Notes: generated by a model from the sequence alone, not told the origin. DNA of 22,734 nucleotides from JAGXFP01 sp039714535 (GCA_039714535.1 JBDLJC010000056.1:1-22734), one strand, 5' to 3'; counted from the stretch's first letter, positions 13,361-21,918 are shown. Translations and numbers: made by a program.

Positions 13361-15949
13361 TCAAGCTTTACTAAAAGCCAGTTCATCCTTGACCCGGTCC
13401 ACCATAATCCGCTCCCCGGCAACAAAAGCGCCTTCCAGGAGCTGCAAGGCAAGGCGATCCTGAATATGTCGTTGGATCGCTCTCTTCAGGGGCCGGGCGC
13501 CAAACGTGGGATCATAGCCCACCTCAATCAGATATTCTCGGGCAGCATCGCTCAACTCAATCTCCAGATGCTGCTCCGCCAACCTTTTTTTAAGTAAAAC
13601 CAGTTGAATATCAACAATCCGGCTCAGGTGTTCCTTGGCCAGACTGTGAAAGATAATGGTTTCATCAATTCGGTTAAGAAACTCCGGCTTGAAATTATTC
13701 TGGAGGATCTCTTCAACTAGGCGAGTCGCCTCCTGACGATTACCCTCACCCAGCTCCATGATCATCTGGCTGCCAAGATTAGAAGTCATGATCAAAATGG
13801 TATTCTTGAAATCAACCGTCCGCCCCTGCCCGTCGGTCAGCCTGCCGTCATCAAGAATTTGCAGGAGGATATTGAAAACATCGGGATGGGCCTTTTCGAT
13901 CTCGTCAAAAAGCACCACCGAATAAGGGCGGCGGCGGACCGCCTCGGTCAGATAACCACCCTCATCATAGCCGACATAACCGGGAGGCGCCCCAATGAGC
14001 CGGGCCACCGAGTGTTTCTCCATAAACTCGGACATATCCATGCGGATCATGGCGTTTTCGCTGTTAAACAGAAACGTGGCCAGGGTCCGGGCCAACTCGG
14101 TCTTGCCGACCCCGGTAGGGCCCAGGAAGATAAATGAACCCAGCGGCCGATCGGGGTCCTGCAGACCGGCCCGGGACCGACGAACCGCATTGGCAACCGC
14201 CTTGATCGCCTCTGCCTGACCGACAACTCGCCGACCCAGCTCCTCCTCGGCATGAACCAGCTTATCCCGCTCCCCGGCCAGCAGATGATCTACCGGGATA
14301 CCAGTCCACTTGGCCACCACCCCGGCGATATCCTCTTCGCCGACTTCTTCTTTAAGCATCTGCCGGTCCTGTTGGATCTCGGCCAAACGGGCACTCTCAT
14401 CGACAACACCCTTCTCCAGATCGGGAATCAAGCTGTGGGTGATCTCACCGGCCCGGCCCAGATCCCCCTGCCGCAGAGCCTGTTGCTCATCAACCCTTGC
14501 TTTATCTAATTCGGCCTTGGTCCCCCTGATCTTCTGAATAATGTCCTTCTCCAGCTGCCAATGCCCCTTCATGCCGCGCAGGGCTTCATTGATATTGGCC
14601 AACTCCTCCTCGACTTTGCCAAGCCTTTCCCGGGAAAGCTTATCCTTCTCCTTCTGCAAGGCCTCGTGTTCGATTTCGAGTTTGATCCGCTGCCGATCTA
14701 TCTCATCGATCTCGGTCGGCATACTGTCAATCTCAATCCTGAGCTTGGAGGCCGCCTCATCGATCAGATCGATGGCCTTATCCGGCAGAAAGCGGTCGGT
14801 AATATAGCGATTAGACAAAGTGGCCGCCGCCACCGTCGCCGCATCCTGAATCCTGACGCCGTGGTGAACCTCATATTTTTCCTTGATCCCCCGCAGGATG
14901 GCGATAGTGTCCTCAATAGAGGGCTCCTGGACCAGGACTTGTTGAAAGCGCCGTTCCAGGGCGGCATCCTTTTCGATATATTTACGATACTCGTTCAGGG
15001 TGGTGGCCCCGACACAGTGCAATTCCCCCCGGGCCAGGGCCGGCTTCAACATATTAGAGGCATCCATGCTGCCCTCCGCCGCCCCGGCCCCGACTAGGGT
15101 GTGGATCTCATCGATAAAGAGAATTATCTCCCCTTCCCTGGTCTGAACTTCCTTTAAGACCGCTTTCAGACGGTCCTCGAATTCGCCCCGGTATTTAGCC
15201 CCGGCGATCAAAGCACCCAGATCCAGGGACAACACCTGTTTGTTGCGCAACGTTTCGGGGATATCACCGTTAATAATCCGCTGGGCCAGGCCCTCGACAA
15301 TCGCGGTTTTCCCCACCCCCGGCTCGCCGATCAGCACCGGATTATTCTTGGTGCGTCGGGAAAGGACCTGAATAATCCGCCGGACCTCGTCGTCACGACC
15401 GATAACCGGATCTATCTTGCCTTGGCGGGCCACATCGGTGAGATTGCGGGTGTATTTTTCAAGGGCCTGATATTTCCCTTCCGGATCCTGATCGGTAACC
15501 CGTTGATTGCCGCGGACCTCGGTCAGTGCCTTCAGGCAAACCGACTTATCAAGACCGTGGCTCTGAAGTAAGCCAGCCACTCCCGAATCTTTAACCTCGG
15601 TCATGGCCAATAAGATATGCTCCATGCTGATGTACTCATCCTGCATCTGTGAAGCTATTTTAAAAGCACCTTCCAACATCCTATGGGATACCGCCGACAA
15701 GGCAACCTGACCGAAACCTGCACCGCTGACCGTCGGCATCGCGTCAAGCAACTCGCCAACCCCCCTTTGCAGATCGGCAGGGTTCACGCCGATCTTTTGC
15801 AGAATCGGGGCTATCACCCCTTCACCATCCGCCAACATAACCTGCAAAAGATGCCCCGGCACAATCTCTTGATGACCATACTCATATGCCAGGCTCTGGG
15901 CCGCCTGCAAGGCTTCCTGCGATTTATGGGTAAGCTTCTCTAGTTGCAC
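13361..15949 (-). CDS. clpB: ATP-dependent disaggregase ClpB
   Basis: The protein has 862 residues, full length. The N-terminal Clp repeat domain spans residues 1 to ~145. NBD1 carries Walker A GEPGVGKT (208-215) and Walker B ILFIDEIH. A long coiled middle domain (about 400-525, with EIDEIDRQRIKLEIEHEALQ and MKGHWQLEKD) marks ClpB rather than ClpA or ClpC. NBD2 has GPTGVGKTELA near residue 606 and VVLFDEIEKAH. With DnaK, the hexamer threads aggregated proteins through its pore and rescues them. The start is GTG 15949 behind a strong GGAGG. No convincing sigma-32 box or CIRCE element is seen upstream. The upstream gap holds a palindrome at 16076-16095. Confidence 0.97.
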   Translation of the reverse strand: MQLEKLTHKSQEALQAAQSLAYEYGHQEIVPGHLLQVMLADGEGVIAPILQKIGVNPADLQRGVGELLDAMPTVSGAGFGQVALSAVSHRMLEGAFKIASQMQDEYISMEHILLAMTEVKDSGVAGLLQSHGLDKSVCLKALTEVRGNQRVTDQDPEGKYQALEKYTRNLTDVARQGKIDPVIGRDDEVRRIIQVLSRRTKNNPVLIGEPGVGKTAIVEGLAQRIINGDIPETLRNKQVLSLDLGALIAGAKYRGEFEDRLKAVLKEVQTREGEIILFIDEIHTLVGAGAAEGSMDASNMLKPALARGELHCVGATTLNEYRKYIEKDAALERRFQQVLVQEPSIEDTIAILRGIKEKYEVHHGVRIQDAATVAAATLSNRYITDRFLPDKAIDLIDEAASKLRIEIDSMPTEIDEIDRQRIKLEIEHEALQKEKDKLSRERLGKVEEELANINEALRGMKGHWQLEKDIIQKIRGTKAELDKARVDEQQALRQGDLGRAGEITHSLIPDLEKGVVDESARLAEIQQDRQMLKEEVGEEDIAGVVAKWTGIPVDHLLAGERDKLVHAEEELGRRVVGQAEAIKAVANAVRRSRAGLQDPDRPLGSFIFLGPTGVGKTELARTLATFLFNSENAMIRMDMSEFMEKHSVARLIGAPPGYVGYDEGGYLTEAVRRRPYSVVLFDEIEKAHPDVFNILLQILDDGRLTDGQGRTVDFKNTILIMTSNLGSQMIMELGEGNRQEATRLVEEILQNNFKPEFLNRIDETIIFHSLAKEHLSRIVDIQLVLLKKRLAEQHLEIELSDAAREYLIEVGYDPTFGARPLKRAIQRHIQDRLALQLLEGAFVAGERIMVDRVKDELAFSKA

Positions 15950-16075
15950 AATATTTCCTCCATGTTCTTACGAAAAAGTCTAAAATATAAATTTATAATG
16001 GTGGATAGAAATACAGAATTTTTCTTACCTTTTGAATATCTTGCCTCTCTGGCAGAGACCTATGAAACCGTAAGA

Positions 16076-16095
16076 TTGACTAACAGTACTGTCAA
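16076..16095. repeat. Palindrome in the clpB / HTH-gene divergent region
   Basis: TTGAC (16076-16080) and GTCAA (16091-16095) are inverted arms that enclose most of a perfect palindrome, ACAGTACTGT (16083-16092). Read on the minus strand, the right arm gives TTGACA, a perfect -35 box pointing at clpB, though the -10 at 17 bases (TACGGT) is poor. It could be a regulator site for clpB. Confidence 0.45.
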
Positions 16096-16154
16096 GTATT
16101 CTCGAAAGACTTCGCCTGTCAGAGATTACCTTCCTGGATTTTCAATATTTTTTT

Positions 16155-16180
16155 ATACCACTGTGTGGTATTATGTGGTA
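16155..16180. promoter_or_regulatory. Operator-like triple repeat upstream of the HTH gene
   Basis: ATACCAC (16155-16161) and GTGGTAT (16165-16171) form a 7-base inverted repeat around TGT. A further direct copy TGTGGTA lies at 16174-16180, ten bases on from the copy at 16164-16170, about one helical turn. A -10-like TATTAT (16169-16174) falls inside it. It lies 60 bases before the HTH gene, so autoregulation is a natural guess. Confidence 0.5.
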
Positions 16181-16240
16181 AGTTAAGCGAATACTTAATA
16201 ACCGTTTTGAACATTCAGCAAGATTTAGGCGGAATATCCA

Positions 16241-16615
16241 GTGGAAAGCGAAGAATTTTTAAAGGCTCGTAAGCTATTGAGCAAAACCCAGAAAGAAGTG
16301 GCCGAGCTGCTGGGCATCTCAATAAAAGCGGTCCACAGCTACGAGCAAGGTTGGCGCAAAATCCCATCCCATGTGGAGCGCCAGATATTTTTTCTTCTCT
16401 CCCGGACCAGAGTTAATGACAAGGCCATTAAGCCCTGCTGGACTGTAAAAAAATGCCCACCCCAACGCCGTAAGCATTGCCCTGCCTGGGAGTTCCAGGC
16501 CGGCAAACTTTGCTGGTTCATTAACGGCACTATCTGTGAATGCAAAACGCAAAAGAATTGGCAGGAAAAGATGAAGATCTGCCGCTCCTGCGAAGTGCTA
16601 TCCGACTTGCTTTAA
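16241..16615 (+). CDS. Small HTH protein with eight-cysteine C-terminal domain
   Basis: The product has 124 residues. Residues ~5-45 form an XRE-type helix-turn-helix (KTQKEVAELLGISIKAVHSYEQGWRKIP). After a short linker come eight cysteines at 66, 72, 80, 91, 99, 101, 114 and 117, in PCW, KKCP, HCPAWEF, KLCWFINGT, CEC and CRSC. This C/CW-rich domain occurs alone or fused to HTH domains in anaerobic deltaproteobacteria and probably binds zinc or an Fe-S cluster. A redox- or metal-sensing repressor or activator is a reasonable inference; no target is proven. The start is GTG 16241 after AGGCGGA. It lies behind the operator-like repeat and 85 bases before metY, so it could regulate itself and perhaps the sulfur genes. 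Confidence 0.7.
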   Translation: MESEEFLKARKLLSKTQKEVAELLGISIKAVHSYEQGWRKIPSHVERQIFFLLSRTRVNDKAIKPCWTVKKCPPQRRKHCPAWEFQAGKLCWFINGTICECKTQKNWQEKMKICRSCEVLSDLL

Positions 16616-16700
16616 TCCCCCTTTTATTTGTAAAGTACAGCTTGACCGTTATGTTACCAGTTAACGCTTCTATTAAATCCACCACCAACAAGAGTCTATA

Positions 16701-17957
16701 ATGTCATCTGCAAAATATCAGGATTTCAGGACCAGGGTTATCCACGAATGTCAATCGCCAGCCGACTGGGGAGGAGCAACCCTGCCCCCTATTTACCAGT
16801 CCGCCGCCAATTTTCATCAGACCGCCGAAAATCTGAGCAATAGCTTCGCGGGCAAGACCGGCGATCACATCTATATGCGCCTCACCAACCCTACCAATCA
16901 GGTTCTGGAGAAGAAACTCGCCTCCCTGGAAGGCGGAGCCGGGGCAGTGGTAACCTCTTCCGGGATGGCGGCCATTACCAATGGTTGCATGGCCCTGTTG
17001 CGGGCCGGAGATGAGTTCGTCACCGGCAACTCCCTCTTCATGTCCAGCTATGTTTTGTTCGCCAACATTTTCAAAAAATATGATATCACCGCCCGCATGG
17101 TGGAATCAACCGATCTAGCGGCCATTGAAGAGGCGATCAACGACAAAACCAGATTTATCTATCTGGAAACCATCGGTAATCCCAAGATCGACGTACCGGA
17201 CCTGACCAAAGCCGCCGAGATCGCCCACCGTCACGGTCTGCCGCTGCTGGTCGACAGCACCCTGGCCACCCCTTATCTCTGCCGCCCAATCGAGTTGGGT
17301 GCGGATATTGTTATTCATTCGACAACCAAATATTTCAGCGGCCATGGCGATGCCACCGGCGGCGTAGTGATCGACAGCGGCAAATTCAACTGGCAAAATG
17401 ATCGCTTCCCGGACCTAAAACCCTTTATCGACCGCAAAGGTCCACTTGCTTTCCTTGACAAAGTCTGGCGGGAGCATCACATAAATTTCGGCACCACCCA
17501 GGCCCCCCTGCACTCCTACCTGACCATGTTGGGCCTTGACACCATGGCCCTACGTATGGAGCGGCATCTTGCCAATGCCCAACAGGTTGCCGAGTTTTTG
17601 ACCAGTCGTCCCGAGGTAAAATGGGTCCGTTATCCAGGCCTGGCCGACCACCCCTCCCACCAAACAGCCGCAACCCAGTTCAACGGCCAGGGTTTCGGCG
17701 GGGTGCTGTCCTTCGGCCTTGCCGACCAGGAAGAGTGCTTCAAATTCATCAACTCCCTGAAGATGGCCTATAACCTGGCCAACCTCGGTGACTGCAAGAC
17801 CCTGGTTGTCCACCCATACTCATCACAGTATCTGGCCTTCGATGAGCAGACCCGGCAGAAACTGTCGATCACTGCGGATCTGATCAGGCTGTCCGTCGGT
17901 ATTGAAGCGGTTGCTGATATCTGCGATGATCTCGGCCAGGCCCTGGACACCATCTGA
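16701..17957 (+). CDS. metY: O-acetylhomoserine sulfhydrylase-type PLP enzyme
   Basis: The protein has 418 residues and belongs to the Cys/Met-metabolism PLP family. The Schiff-base Lys210 is in HSTTKYFSGHGD, Asp185 (LLVDSTLATP) should contact the pyridine nitrogen, and SSGMAAI (86-92) and Tyr58-x-Arg60 (IYMRLTNPT) hold the cofactor phosphate. The order of motifs and the adjacent metX point to direct sulfhydrylation, in which O-acylhomoserine plus sulfide gives homocysteine. Cystathionine gamma-synthase or O-succinylhomoserine sulfhydrylase (metZ) are close relatives and cannot be fully excluded by eye. ATG 16701 has an AAGAG upstream. It is followed after 23 bases by metX, so metY-metX-metW form one operon. 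Cytoplasmic. Confidence 0.85.
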   Translation: MSSAKYQDFRTRVIHECQSPADWGGATLPPIYQSAANFHQTAENLSNSFAGKTGDHIYMRLTNPTNQVLEKKLASLEGGAGAVVTSSGMAAITNGCMALLRAGDEFVTGNSLFMSSYVLFANIFKKYDITARMVESTDLAAIEEAINDKTRFIYLETIGNPKIDVPDLTKAAEIAHRHGLPLLVDSTLATPYLCRPIELGADIVIHSTTKYFSGHGDATGGVVIDSGKFNWQNDRFPDLKPFIDRKGPLAFLDKVWREHHINFGTTQAPLHSYLTMLGLDTMALRMERHLANAQQVAEFLTSRPEVKWVRYPGLADHPSHQTAATQFNGQGFGGVLSFGLADQEECFKFINSLKMAYNLANLGDCKTLVVHPYSSQYLAFDEQTRQKLSITADLIRLSVGIEAVADICDDLGQALDTI

Positions 17958-17980
17958 GCAGCAAGTATGATGAGCGGATT

Positions 17981-19159
17981 ATGAGCGAGAATATCGAACC
18001 CGATCGCGATGGTATTTCCGTCGGCCAGGTCGAAAAAAAATTCCATACCTTTGCCGGACCGCCCCATGAGCTGGTCCTGGAAAGCGGCGCCCAGCTCGGG
18101 CCAATTACGGTCGCGTATGAGACCATGGGCACCCTCAATGAGGCCAAAAGCAACGCCATCCTGGTAACCCATGCCCTGTCCGGTGATTCCCACGTGGCCG
18201 GCTATTACTCAGAAGATGACCCCAAACCGGGCTGGTGGGACACCATGGTCGGCCCCGGCAAGGGCATCGACACCGACAAATATTTTGTCATCTGCTCAAA
18301 CGTACTGGGCGGCTGCATGGGCACAACCGGGCCATCATCAGAAAACCCCGCCACCGGCCGACCATACGGCCTGGACTTCCCGGTGGTGACCATCGGCGAC
18401 ATGATCATGGTCCAAAAAGGGCTGCTCGACCATCTCGGCATTACCAAACTACTGGCAGTAGTCGGCGGCTCAATCGGCGGCATGCAGGTTATCGAATGGG
18501 CCATCAGCTATCCGGAGATAGTCACCTCGGCGATTCTACTGGCCACTACCACCCGCCACTCGGCCCTGGCTATTTCCTTTAACGAGATCGGCAGACAAGC
18601 CATTATGTCCGACCCCAATTTCAATAAGGGTGATTATTATGGCGGGCCAAGGCCTGATATTGGGCTGGCTCTGGCCAGGATGGTCGGCCATGTCACCTAC
18701 CTTTCCGACGAGGCCATGCGCAGCAAATTCGGGCGGCGCCTCCAGGATCGAGACAATTTATCTTTCGATTTTGATGCCAATTTTCAGGTGGAAAGCTACC
18801 TGCGCTACCAAGGCTCAAAATTCGTCCAGCGCTTCGACGCCAATTCCTTTCTCTACATAACCAAGGCCGCCGATTATTTCGATGTCGGCCGGCAGCACGG
18901 CCACGACTCGGAGGTGGAGGCCTTTGCCAAGATAAAGTCAAAGATATTGACGATTTCATTCACCTCCGACTGGCTGTACCCCACCTATCAATCCCGCAAC
19001 ATGGTTAAAGCCATGAAGAAGAATGGCCTCGATGTAAGTTTTTGCGAGATCGAGGCAACATGTGGTCACGATGCTTTCCTGCTCCCCAATGAGCGGCAAA
19101 GCACCATGATTAACAGATTCCTGAAAAGGGTATCGGAAGAAGAAAACAATGCGTTATGA
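17981..19159 (+). CDS. metX: Homoserine O-acetyltransferase
   Basis: The protein has 392 residues, with an alpha/beta-hydrolase fold. ALSGDSHVAGY and WWDTMVGPGKGIDTDKYFV are family landmarks. The nucleophile elbow is GGSIGGMQ with Ser164 (more often GGSMGGMQ); Asp330 in FTSDWLYPT and His363 in CGHDAF complete the triad. It transfers an acyl group from acyl-CoA to homoserine, making the acceptor for MetY. The acetyl or succinyl preference varies within the family and is not settled by these motifs. ATG 17981 lies 23 bases after metY, and its end overlaps metW by 11 bases. The tight spacing suggests one transcript and translational coupling with metW. Confidence 0.92.
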   Translation: MSENIEPDRDGISVGQVEKKFHTFAGPPHELVLESGAQLGPITVAYETMGTLNEAKSNAILVTHALSGDSHVAGYYSEDDPKPGWWDTMVGPGKGIDTDKYFVICSNVLGGCMGTTGPSSENPATGRPYGLDFPVVTIGDMIMVQKGLLDHLGITKLLAVVGGSIGGMQVIEWAISYPEIVTSAILLATTTRHSALAISFNEIGRQAIMSDPNFNKGDYYGGPRPDIGLALARMVGHVTYLSDEAMRSKFGRRLQDRDNLSFDFDANFQVESYLRYQGSKFVQRFDANSFLYITKAADYFDVGRQHGHDSEVEAFAKIKSKILTISFTSDWLYPTYQSRNMVKAMKKNGLDVSFCEIEATCGHDAFLLPNERQSTMINRFLKRVSEEENNAL

Positions 19160-19760
19160 TCTCCAGATAATAGCCTCATGGATCGAACCCGGCAGCAGGG
19201 TTCTTGATCTGGGCTGCGGCGAGGGGGAGCTGCTCAGCTTTCTCAAAAAAGAAAAGCAGGTCAGCGGCACCGGTATCGAAAGCTCCGAGGCCAAGGTCAC
19301 AAAATGTATTGAAAACGGGGTGCAGATTCTCCAGGGAGATATCACCGAAGAGGTCCAGGATTACCCGGACAATGCCTTCGACTATGTTATCCTGAGCCAA
19401 ACCCTGCAGCAGGTCCTGGAACCGGACCTGCTGATCAAGGAATTACTGCGGGTCGGCAAGAAGATCATCGTTTCATTTCCGAATTTCAGCTACTGGTCCA
19501 TCCGTTTGCAGATCCTCTTTTTCGGCTACGCCCCCAAGAACCGTCAGCTTCCCTATGAATGGTACAACACCCCCAACATCAGGATCATCACCATCAAGGA
19601 CTTCCGTCGCTTTGTCAGGGAAACCGGCTGCAAGGTCATCAGGGAGGTGGATATCAACACCCACAGTGATAACCTGCAGGGCAACATAATAAATTTCCTC
19701 CCCAATCTGCGAGCGACTTACGGCATATTTATGGTCAGCCGCAGAAACGATCAATCATAA
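19149..19760 (+). CDS. metW: MetW methyltransferase-like protein of methionine biosynthesis
   Basis: The protein has 203 residues. It opens with MRYDLQIIASWIEPGSRVLDLGCGEGELL, the standard MetW start, with the SAM-binding GCGEG at about residues 23-27. The family-specific QTLQQV segment follows, then SFPNFSYWSIRLQILFFGYAPK, LPYEWYNTPNIRIITIKDF and the final NFLPNLRATYGIFMV. MetW pairs with MetX and is needed for its acyltransferase role in several proteobacteria, although its methyl acceptor is not known. Its start lies inside metX (11-base overlap), so synthesis is probably coupled. No clear terminator follows before cysE 77 bases on. Confidence 0.93.
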   Translation: MRYDLQIIASWIEPGSRVLDLGCGEGELLSFLKKEKQVSGTGIESSEAKVTKCIENGVQILQGDITEEVQDYPDNAFDYVILSQTLQQVLEPDLLIKELLRVGKKIIVSFPNFSYWSIRLQILFFGYAPKNRQLPYEWYNTPNIRIITIKDFRRFVRETGCKVIREVDINTHSDNLQGNIINFLPNLRATYGIFMVSRRNDQS

Positions 19761-19837
19761 TATTCGAACTTAGATAGTTTCGTGATAACATGAGCTATAA
19801 CTAGACATTTTATATCAGCTTAAAAACAGGTCCCAAA

Positions 19838-20794
19838 ATGTTTCAGAAAGACATAAACAACATCCAGTGCGTTGACGAGGCCGAAAACGTCAACCACCTC
19901 TACGAAGATATTCCCCCGGTAGTAAAAAAGCTGGCCGCCTCCTGCAACAAGCATGGCTGCTTTGACCATCTGGGCTCGATCCCGATCCCCACTTATGAAA
20001 AGGTGGTCCAGATCATCAATCAGGCCAGGAGAATCCTTTTCCCGGGCTATTTTTCGACTACCGCCATCAATCCCGCTAATCTGGAATATTGTCTCGGCCA
20101 GGAAACCACCGAGCTCTTTGAGAACCTGGCCGCCCAGATCGTCCAGGCCATCCAGCACGAGTGCTTTCAGGCCCGACAGACCTGCACCAGGTGCAAGAGC
20201 CAGGGTTACCAAAAAGCCATAGATTTTATCGAAACCCTGCCCCGAATCAGTGAGATGCTGGCCGATGATATCCAGGCCACCCTCGATGGCGATCCCGCCG
20301 CCAAAGGCGCCGACGAAGTTATCTTCAGCTATCCCGGCCTGCGGGCGATCACCATTTTCCGGCTGGCCCACGAACTGCACAAACTGGGAGTGCCGGTGCT
20401 GCCCAGAATCATGACCGAGTACGCCCACAGCGTTACCGGTATCGACATTCACCCCGGCGCCACCATCGGCCGGAATTTCTTTATCGACCACGGCACCGGG
20501 GTGGTTATCGGTGAAACCACGACAATCGGTGACCGGGTCAGAATCTATCAGGGAGTGACCCTTGGCGCCCTTTCCCTGCCAAGTGACGCCGGCGAACGCT
20601 ACCGCAATGTCAAACGGCACCCGACCATTGAAGACGACGTGATCGTCTACGCCAATACCACTATCCTCGGCGGCGAGACCGTAATCGGCGCCCGTTCGGT
20701 GATCGGCGGCAATATCTGGATGACCGAAAGCGTTCCTGCCGACACCAAGGTCATCCTGAAAAAACCGGAACTGCTTTACTCCGGTAACAAATGA
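19838..20794 (+). CDS. cysE: Serine O-acetyltransferase
   Basis: The protein has 318 residues. The N-terminal ~180 residues are helical, with a cysteine-containing stretch RQTCTRCKSQGY (near residue 113) of the long, EpsC-like form seen in anaerobes. The C-terminal part is a left-handed beta helix: YAHSVTGIDIHPGATIGRNFFIDHGTGVVIGE, then IYQGVTLGA, TIEDDVIVYANTTILGG and VIGARSVIGGN. DIHPGA and HGTG hold the catalytic Asp and His. It makes O-acetylserine from serine and acetyl-CoA for CysK, the first step of cysteine synthesis. The C-terminus ends YSGNK rather than the Ile that docks CysE into CysK, so the classical cysteine synthase complex may not form. It is followed by cysK after 120 bases. 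Confidence 0.93.
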   Translation: MFQKDINNIQCVDEAENVNHLYEDIPPVVKKLAASCNKHGCFDHLGSIPIPTYEKVVQIINQARRILFPGYFSTTAINPANLEYCLGQETTELFENLAAQIVQAIQHECFQARQTCTRCKSQGYQKAIDFIETLPRISEMLADDIQATLDGDPAAKGADEVIFSYPGLRAITIFRLAHELHKLGVPVLPRIMTEYAHSVTGIDIHPGATIGRNFFIDHGTGVVIGETTTIGDRVRIYQGVTLGALSLPSDAGERYRNVKRHPTIEDDVIVYANTTILGGETVIGARSVIGGNIWMTESVPADTKVILKKPELLYSGNK

Positions 20795-20811
20795 AGTGGA
20801 CAGGAGTTTGA

Positions 20812-20865
20812 ATGCTGAAGGTCAACACATCGCAACAGGCCCGTGGGCAGACCATAATCCCTTAA
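20812..20865 (+). CDS. Possible 17-residue leader ORF between cysE and cysK
   Basis: An ATG at 20812 follows a strong AGGAG at 8-base spacing and opens a 17-codon frame encoding MLKVNTSQQARGQTIIP, ending at TAA 20863-20865. A small stem (AAACC, 20864-20868, with GGTTT, 20873-20877) starts at its stop codon, and cysK begins 49 bases later. It has no cysteine codons, so classical attenuation is not evident. It may be a translated leader, or chance use of a ribosome binding site-like sequence. Confidence 0.25.
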   Translation: MLKVNTSQQARGQTIIP

Positions 20866-20914
20866 ACCTTCAGGTTTCACACCGTATAAAATCCAGGCTA
20901 AAAGGAGCGGAATA

Positions 20915-21841
20915 ATGACTGCGATATTCAACAACATTACCCAAACCGTCGGTAAAACCCCGTTGGTCAGCCTCAACCGGATCGCCGCCGATTGCCAGGC
21001 GAATATCATTGCCAAAATTGAATCCAGCAATCCCATGTGGAACGTCAAGGACCGAATCGGCAAGGCGATGGTCGAAGCGGCCGAGGCCGACGGGCGGCTC
21101 GACAGTGATACTCTGATCATCGAACCGACCAGCGGCAATACCGGCATCGCCCTGGCCTTTATCTGCGCCGCCAGAAAGTATCGGCTGCTCCTGACTATGC
21201 CGGATACCATGAGCATAGAACGGCGGAAGCTCCTCAAACATCTGGGCGCTGAGCTGGTCTTGACCCCCGGCGTGGAAGGCATGAATGGCGCGATCACCAA
21301 GGCCAAGGAGATCAGCGAAAATACGCCGAACTCTTTTATGCCGAACCAGTTTGAAAACCCGGCGAATCCTGAAATCCACCGCCTCACCACCGCCGAAGAG
21401 ATCTGGCAAGACACCGACGGCGATGTTGATTTCCTGATATCAGGAGTTGGGACCGGCGGCACCATCACCGGGGTTGCCGAGGTGATAAAATCCCGAAAGC
21501 CCTCATTTCAGGCCATTGCGGTCGAGCCCACCGATTCTCCGGTTCTATCCGGCGGCTCTCCCGGCCCCCACAAGATCCAGGGGATCGGCGCCGGCTTTGT
21601 CCCCCAGGTCCTGAATACTGCGATCATTGATGAAGTAATCCAGGTCACCAATGAGCAGGCCTTTGAAACCGCCCGACGCCTGGCCAGAGAGGAAGGCATC
21701 ATGTGCGGGATCTCCTCAGGTGCGGCAACCTGGGCGGCCTTGCAGGTGGCAAACCGGGAAGAGAATAAGGGCAAAAACGTAGTCGTGGTCCTACCCGACA
21801 CCGGCGAACGTTATCTGAGCACACCACTGGTGCTGGCATAA
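20915..21841 (+). CDS. cysK: Cysteine synthase (O-acetylserine sulfhydrylase)
   Basis: The protein has 308 residues, the usual size, and a fold-type II PLP enzyme layout. Lys45 in NPMWNVKDRIG is the Schiff-base lysine; TSGNTGIA (72-79) binds the substrate; GVGTGGT (177-183) holds the cofactor phosphate; and GISSGAA supplies the serine facing the PLP nitrogen. It joins O-acetylserine with sulfide to give cysteine. ATG 20915 has a strong AAAAGGAGCGG upstream. It follows cysE on the same strand, so activation of serine and capture of sulfide are encoded together, next to the parallel homoserine route. The sequence is intact. CysM-type specificity cannot be excluded, but CysK is the better fit. 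Confidence 0.94.
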   Translation: MTAIFNNITQTVGKTPLVSLNRIAADCQANIIAKIESSNPMWNVKDRIGKAMVEAAEADGRLDSDTLIIEPTSGNTGIALAFICAARKYRLLLTMPDTMSIERRKLLKHLGAELVLTPGVEGMNGAITKAKEISENTPNSFMPNQFENPANPEIHRLTTAEEIWQDTDGDVDFLISGVGTGGTITGVAEVIKSRKPSFQAIAVEPTDSPVLSGGSPGPHKIQGIGAGFVPQVLNTAIIDEVIQVTNEQAFETARRLAREEGIMCGISSGAATWAALQVANREENKGKNVVVVLPDTGERYLSTPLVLA

Positions 21842-21918
21842 ACTAGCGAGCAGAGGGTACCCCACTTGACCGGGTTTGCCGCCACATAACATTCATTCAA
21901 ATAAAGAAACTAAAAATC

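Noticed and set aside
15944..16186. 80-codon plus-strand frame in the clpB upstream region
   Set aside because: It starts at a non-standard position inside clpB, has no ribosome binding site and runs over palindromes typical of regulatory DNA.
16642..16676. TTGACC and TATTAA before metY as a promoter
   Set aside because: The boxes are 23 bases apart, too far for a sigma-70 promoter.
19820..20620. 266-codon minus-strand frame opposite cysE
   Set aside because: The plus strand has an unmistakable serine acetyltransferase; the minus frame reads as Gly/Asp/Val-rich shadow without motifs.
20776..21468. 230-codon minus-strand frame opposite cysK
   Set aside because: Shadow of cysK; hydrophobic-looking translation but no ribosome binding site or family resemblance.
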